DNA from: Mya arenaria
Lineage: Eukaryota; Mollusca; Bivalvia; Myida; Myidae
Assembly (NCBI RefSeq): GCF_026914265.1
Contig: NC_069125.1
Coordinates: 9,093,117 to 9,157,116 of the forward strand
Reading direction: 5' to 3'
Length of the DNA: 64,000 bases
Positions 59,402-64,000 of this stretch are shown here, piece after piece (within the stretch, counting starts at the first letter, position 1; each line of letters opens with the position of its first letter). The translations under genes and the position numbers were made by a program. Below the pieces are notes generated by a model. The model was not told the DNA's origin, did not search any database, and saw only the letters and a list, made by a program, of their open reading frames with translations.

Positions 59402-59744
59402 AACGCTTTATTTTACTCCAAAACTGTTTAGGAATTGGCATTGAGTTCTCTATATCTAAACCAATGCGCTTTTGACATTGTTATTTCTTAGATTTACAAA
59501 CACACCTATATTTAGACCTTGCTACCTTATAATCAAACAGATTTGCCATACTTTTTGTTGATCTATACAATCTAAGACAACAAGAGCATTTCGTTTAAGT
59601 TCTTACATTCGTTGTCAAACCAGTTCAAACCTACTTTAAGTTTACTGTGATATCGTATAATGAAACAATAATCAATGGAAAGTCAAACAGATATCACGTG
59701 CCAATTCCTTTTAGTGTTGAAAAACACTCTGTGTATTACAAAGT

Positions 59745-60235
59745 TACAGCCCGGACACGACCAACTTTACTGTAAATGCATTTATGTGGCACATACACAA
59801 TGATAAACCTGTAAGTTTGACCTTGACGCTTAAGTAAGGAACGTCGGTCATGCACGGGTCACGTCGTCTTTATTTACCGAACAATTGTGCCAAGTAATTG
59901 AACTCTTTCAGTGCATGACGAAGTTACATCACGGAAACGACCAACTATACCCATTGTGCATTAATGCAGCATTCCATAATGATTTAACTCTGAGTGTGGC
60001 CTTGAACTTTGAGGATGGGTTTATGGTCATGCACGCGATACGCTGCCTTAAAATACCGAACACATGTGCTATTTTTTAAAATCCTTTTGTGAATGACAAT
60101 ATTTCAGCCATGAAACGGACAAATATACTTTTTATATTCATACATGCAGAATTCCATAATGAAAAGCCTGTAGGTGTGACCTTGATCTTTTGAGGTAGGA
60201 AAGTGAGTATTGCAAGCGAGACGGAAAACCGGAAG
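59745..60235 (+). repeat. degenerate tandem repeat, about 2.7 units of roughly 180 bp
   Basis: Repeated blocks: AAGTTACAGCCCGGACACGACC, GCATTCCATAATGA, TGTGACCTTGA, TTTGAGGTAGG, GCACGCGA. It lies in the ASPDH-C intron, is non-coding and shows TGACCTTGA half sites. Confidence 0.6.
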
Positions 60236-61036
60236 GACGCGCGGAAGTTCGTATTTAAATATGACCACCTTTTAGAGCATTAAACACCAATTGCTTGAGC
60301 AAGGCACGTTATTAGAAAGTCTAAGGGTACGCGTTTTAAAATGATTAACAAACTGCACAAAGCATGTCAAGTACAAGTGGCGTTTTTCTATGATTTATAT
60401 TATATTTATTTCCCTGTCGCTGTATATAAAAAACTCGTTGTTAAGCAGTTTTTACTACGGGAACTAGTGCAAGACATTTTCAAAGACAATGGCTTTGTAA
60501 ATGCAAGAAGGCAAGTACGTCAACTACAATGTACGTAGTGTTACTGATTACAATTTGTGGCTATCATGATGCGTAGAATGTTTAAAAAGTGTAATGTTTG
60601 TGCCGTTTAATTATGACGACACTTGGTCATTTCGAAAAGGAATGGTACTTTTTCCAGAAAGAGAGACACACTAGTCTTCACTGTCTTCACAGTCGGAGAT
60701 ACATTGTTAAAGTTTAAACAGTTTTTCCCGGCAATAAAAGGACATAGAAAAACAATGATAAAGTTTGAACATATTTACAAAACCGTATTTATGAGGAATA
60801 AACTACCACGAGTGTCAGAATATGTATTCACAAACATATCTCTAAGGCATATATTTCTTACCGTAAGACAGTATATTGGTTACAGACAGAGTGTTAGGAA
60901 GTTTTATTTATACCTTTCACTAAACGTATCCAGGTCAACGAGTCAACCTGACCCTCAAGTGCATCGGTGGTGCAGTTTCTGATGAACGCATGCTCGGGGT
61001 CAGTTTTTATATGTATTTGTTCAACCAAGTACTTCC

Positions 61037-63530
61037 CTGTTTTGTAGCTTTAAAACATAATATCTCTCCATATGTTCATTTTATAAAATCACAATTTATA
61101 GAATATAATTTCATCAAATATTAAAAAGACGCTATTTGCAAAAGGATACGAAGTAGAGTTGAATATTTATTTAGTTTGTGCATCCCCCAGTGTACCCTCA
61201 GGCCACGATAGCAACTTGCAGTATAAAATTTGCATTTTATCAATATGATGTTCTAGCTTGAATGACACATACGAACAGACTAGCGTAAACTTATACCAAA
61301 CAAGAAACTCGTAAGAGGGCACTGTAGAAGCCATTTGCTACACATCGTTCGTCAATAAGTATTGAGAATTACATTGTCAGTCAATAAAAAACAGTTTGTG
61401 ATGGCTAATTACACCGTAACTTGGTCAATATGTATAAAACCTCACCAAAACAAACAAAGGCAACAAGTGCATGAATTTATTTGCGCCTTAACTTTCACTT
61501 ATTGGACACAAACACTTTCTAAGTTTTTACGAAATTTACTCAATATTTTTAGTCGCCAATGAATTGTGAATGTTTTATGTACTTGTGAGACTTCCTGAGT
61601 TGTACAATGGTTGTTGATGTATACTTATCTTTGTCGCGCAGGCATAGTTTACCAATAATATAAAATACTAATGAATTATTAAACTACATAACAATTTAAT
61701 TACGCTGCCACATATCATAAATGTATTTCAAAAATACATCAATGGTGAATGAAATGCCTAAAATATTAAACTTTCAACATGGCTCGTGCATTCGTCTTTC
61801 ATAAGGAATGACAACTTCATGATAACTTTTTCAAAGTATACAAAAACAATCGTGTTAAATATTGAATACTTTTTAAACAAAATATTAATGAAAACATTGA
61901 AAACAACATATATGAGACGACGCCTGTGAAAAGGGGTATCAAAGGTGGAACAATTACAATTTTTATTTTTAACGAAACCTGAAACAGTACTCTTTTGGAA
62001 ATTAGATCAAAATATCTTAAATATTGACGTTGCTTTTGCAATTTTTGCTTATCTTGAGTACTGTCAAAAATACATGAAACGTGTCATGACAACAACAAAC
62101 ACATTCATCAATAAAAAATAGATGTTGCTATAGCAACTGATTTCAAAAACCATCTTAAAACAAAAAAATAACGTATTCATACATAAAATAGTGTCATTTT
62201 AGAATATAACTGCATGATGAAACTGCGTATTCGACGTTCGCTAAGAAAAACACTTTTTTATAAAAGTATACTTTTGTTGCCATAGTAACACTATTGAAAT
62301 GTAGAAATTAACTCATTAATCTCCTCATACACTCTAAACATACCTTAAAACAAAGCAGTAACAATGGCATTTTAACTCCGTCAAAAATTATAAGTGTTTT
62401 TGTTTAGATATTATCTTAAATCATGAAATTTTGTACATGATGTTGTTTCTTTCAATTTTGATTCAATGGAGCGGTTATAAATTTAGATGTATAGATTTAT
62501 TGTAACCACAAAGCCGGACGCTGCATTGGAAATGAAAAAAATAACACATTGACGTGTTGCAATCGTTAATTCTAAGATTTACGACCACACAATAGGATGC
62601 TGCATCGCAATTGAAATGAAACAGTTTTGTGGTTGTTAATTTTAAGATTTATTTTAAACACAAAATATGACAGTGAACAATATTTTGGATTTATTTCACA
62701 ATAACTGCAACGTTATCCTTATATCTTTCAACAGCTTAGGTTTGTCGAATGTTAGCGCCATTTGGGCCTGACTTTTGACATATGATCAACCCTAAAATGT
62801 AAACATGTTACTAGATATGTTTAATGTGATAATTGCGCATTTTAACGTTTATAACATTAAACCAAAGTACTTTATATAAAAAATGACACACACTAGACAT
62901 GTAATTCAATGCATTGTCTAACTTATTTTCACTGTAACAGGTAAATAATTACAGGCATGTTTCACGCACTTTGACATAAATGCACCAAGAATGGACCGTT
63001 GATTTATATAGCTGGTGAACTGACCGTTTAAGTACTGGTATTAATACACACCTGAACTGATATATGGATGACCCTTGAACCAGGGATGGCTAAGTCGAAA
63101 CTGATGACTTGAAACATGAAAACAAATAAAACAACAAAATAAAACTGAAAAAACGTTTACTCAGATGGTGAAGTCATTATATGCAATCGAATGAATGTCT
63201 TATGAAAATAATTGAATAGAAAAACAAAAACAAAATTTAAATAAAATAAGTCTAGATAACAATTCAACGTGTATAATAAGATATTCAAGCAACATTTCAT
63301 TGCATCAAGCAAAATTCTGTACATAATTGTGCGTTTGTTTAGGCACGTTTAAACTTTTTAATTTGTACGTTAATAAATTTGTACTTTTTACAATGTGTTG
63401 CATAATCACTAAGGTTCGGAATCATTTACATTTTGTGTTATATAATGAATGTAGATATCCAAATCCCTGTACCCATATATGTATTTTCACAGCTTTTCCA
63501 AACCAAGGGCCTTAAAATAGTTACAAGGGG
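61037..63530. other. upstream flank of ASPDH-C, no gene seen
   Basis: Down to about 61850 it parallels the ASPDH-A intron 1 (10130-11500). Beyond that it is AT-rich; 62490-62655 holds a diverged duplication of about 100 bases (GGACGCTGCATTGGAAATGA and GGATGCTGCATCGCAATTGA). Confidence 0.4.
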
Positions 63531-63605
63531 CGTAGCCTTAATAACAAGATGGTTTCTATGGCAGCAATATCAATATACTTAACCGTTTTTAGAAGTTCTA
63601 GTGCA
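63531..63605 (+). repeat. start of a further apextrin 5' flank
   Basis: GATGGTTTCTATGGCAGCAA matches the 5' flanks of apextrin-2 (36950) and apextrin-3 (45637). Similarity fades after about 63600. Confidence 0.5.
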
Positions 63606-64000
63606 ACCCATCAAATGTAGGATTGTGCAAAATACTTATTCGTGTAAATCAGCCAACACATTCACATGATTTTCCCTGAGTGTGCACACATCTGATCCAT
63701 GTAAGTCATTTAACACATTCATGGAATCATAAAAATTCATACACAAAATGTATCCAATCAATACATCAAATCCATCTGAGTGCAGTCGTACGAAAACAAA
63801 CTGTAGGACATTACAAACAGTGATGGCCCATATCAACCGCCGCATTGAAAATGCATCTAATGAAGGTCAATACTGTTTGTAATGATAGTGCAAGGCAGAG
63901 TAGGTGCTGATTGCTGGCAAACAGTGTCATCCCTGATCTGATGCCGCATTTTCATTGCGGTGGCTGGTTTGGGTCAACGCTGTTTGCGACATTGTAAATT
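63606..64000. other. window end, no gene recognised
   Basis: Two related blocks (CATCAACCGCCGCATT... and its partial inverted partner ATGCCGCATTTTCATTGCGG) hint at another repeat; not assigned. Confidence 0.25.

Larger units (their letters stand above)
56680..59690 (-). mobile_element. LINE (non-LTR retrotransposon), interrupted
   Basis: The minus strand reads, from right to left: linker (DYKVARSKYRCVCKS near 59530), a pre-RT block (DIKGEEWLQHFRTLFQ near 58385), RT (FPRSWILYIIIPVHKKGS, near 58080; SGLRQGCYLSPVLFS near 57730; the catalytic LLLFADDVALLSD near 57605) and the C-terminal Cys block (GEYHFGINCPVYRDKR near 56870). Stops and frame changes make it dead. About 58426-59401 is not LINE sequence but an insertion within it. 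The LINE lies in the ASPDH-C intron and is the same family as 31130-32610. Confidence 0.78.
51692..61036 (-). pseudogene. ASPDH copy C, broken and split by insertions
   Basis: Minus-strand relics match ASPDH-A exon 2 (61036-60914), exon 4 (56445-56318), exon 5 (about 52054-51965) and exon 7 (51842-51692). Exons 1, 3 and 6 are not found. Exon 4 has lost its YVPCG region with a frame change, exon 5 has an early stop, and exon 2 has substitutions and small deletions. Exon 7 is still open and well kept (SLTDWHIVQVYICGPGN ... QVTGSATYAS) but ends early. Introns and the upstream part to about 61850 are also homologous to copy A (compare 61375-61500 with 10945-11110). A LINE sits between exons 4 and 2, and about 3.6 kb of extra DNA between exons 5 and 4. 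Confidence 0.82.

Noticed and set aside
63636-63845. 69-codon minus-strand frame at the window end
   Set aside because: No family resemblance, and it lies in sequence with internal inverted repeats.

Overview
The window looks like AT-rich nuclear DNA of an animal, most likely a bivalve mollusc. The genes are split by GT-AG introns and carry AATAAA signals. Three of them are apextrin (ApeC) genes of the kind expanded in marine invertebrates. The dispersed repeats (tandem units carrying AGGTCACTGTGACCT, short tRNA-derived SINEs, fold-back elements, non-LTR retrotransposon relics) resemble those I associate with bivalve genomes. I could not search databases, so species and family names rest on reading translated exons by eye.

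Layout. (1) 320-2745, plus strand: the 3' end of a gene for an intracellular trypsin-like protein with a plausible His-Asp-Ser triad. (2) 4086-11661, minus: a complete seven-exon aspartate dehydrogenase gene (ASPDH, copy A). Its third-largest feature is a 1.9 kb TIR element, full of tandem repeats, sitting in the intron between exons 2 and 3. (3) 11921-14211, plus: LYRM9, head to head with ASPDH and 259 bp away. (4) 17128-29768, minus: a 13-exon gene for a secreted protein with an SH3-like N-terminus, a Thr/Pro-rich stalk, a MACPF domain and an ApeC domain (apextrin-1). It carries a 38-bp minisatellite of about 41 copies and a 50-bp array of about 15 copies in its introns. (5) 29.8-37.5 kb: a gene desert with LINE relics, a Ty3/Gypsy RNase H fossil and a fold-back element. 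(6) 37573-42679, plus: a five-exon ApeC-only gene (apextrin-2). (7) 43.4-45.2 kb, minus: a broken ASPDH copy (B). (8) 46380-50915, plus: a second five-exon ApeC-only gene (apextrin-3). (9) 51.7-61.0 kb, minus: a broken ASPDH copy (C), split by a LINE that itself contains a TIR element and a long hairpin. (10) The right edge seems to begin a further repeat of the same unit.

The striking structure is a tandem array of a convergent two-gene unit, ApeC gene (plus) followed by ASPDH (minus). A relic of an ApeC terminal exon at about 3.17 kb, just outside the intact ASPDH, suggests that even copy A belonged to such a unit. Selection appears to have kept the ApeC genes in the two later units while their ASPDH partners decayed. 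The ApeC exons of all three genes share almost identical lengths (174, 123 or 126, 118, 253 or 226 nt) and the same intron phases, so they descend from one exon cassette. One copy is fused to a pore-forming MACPF module and two are free-standing. ApeC domains are known from amphioxus and echinoderms as microbial-cell-wall-binding immune domains. The cluster is therefore best read as an innate immune effector and recognition locus; that reading is inference.
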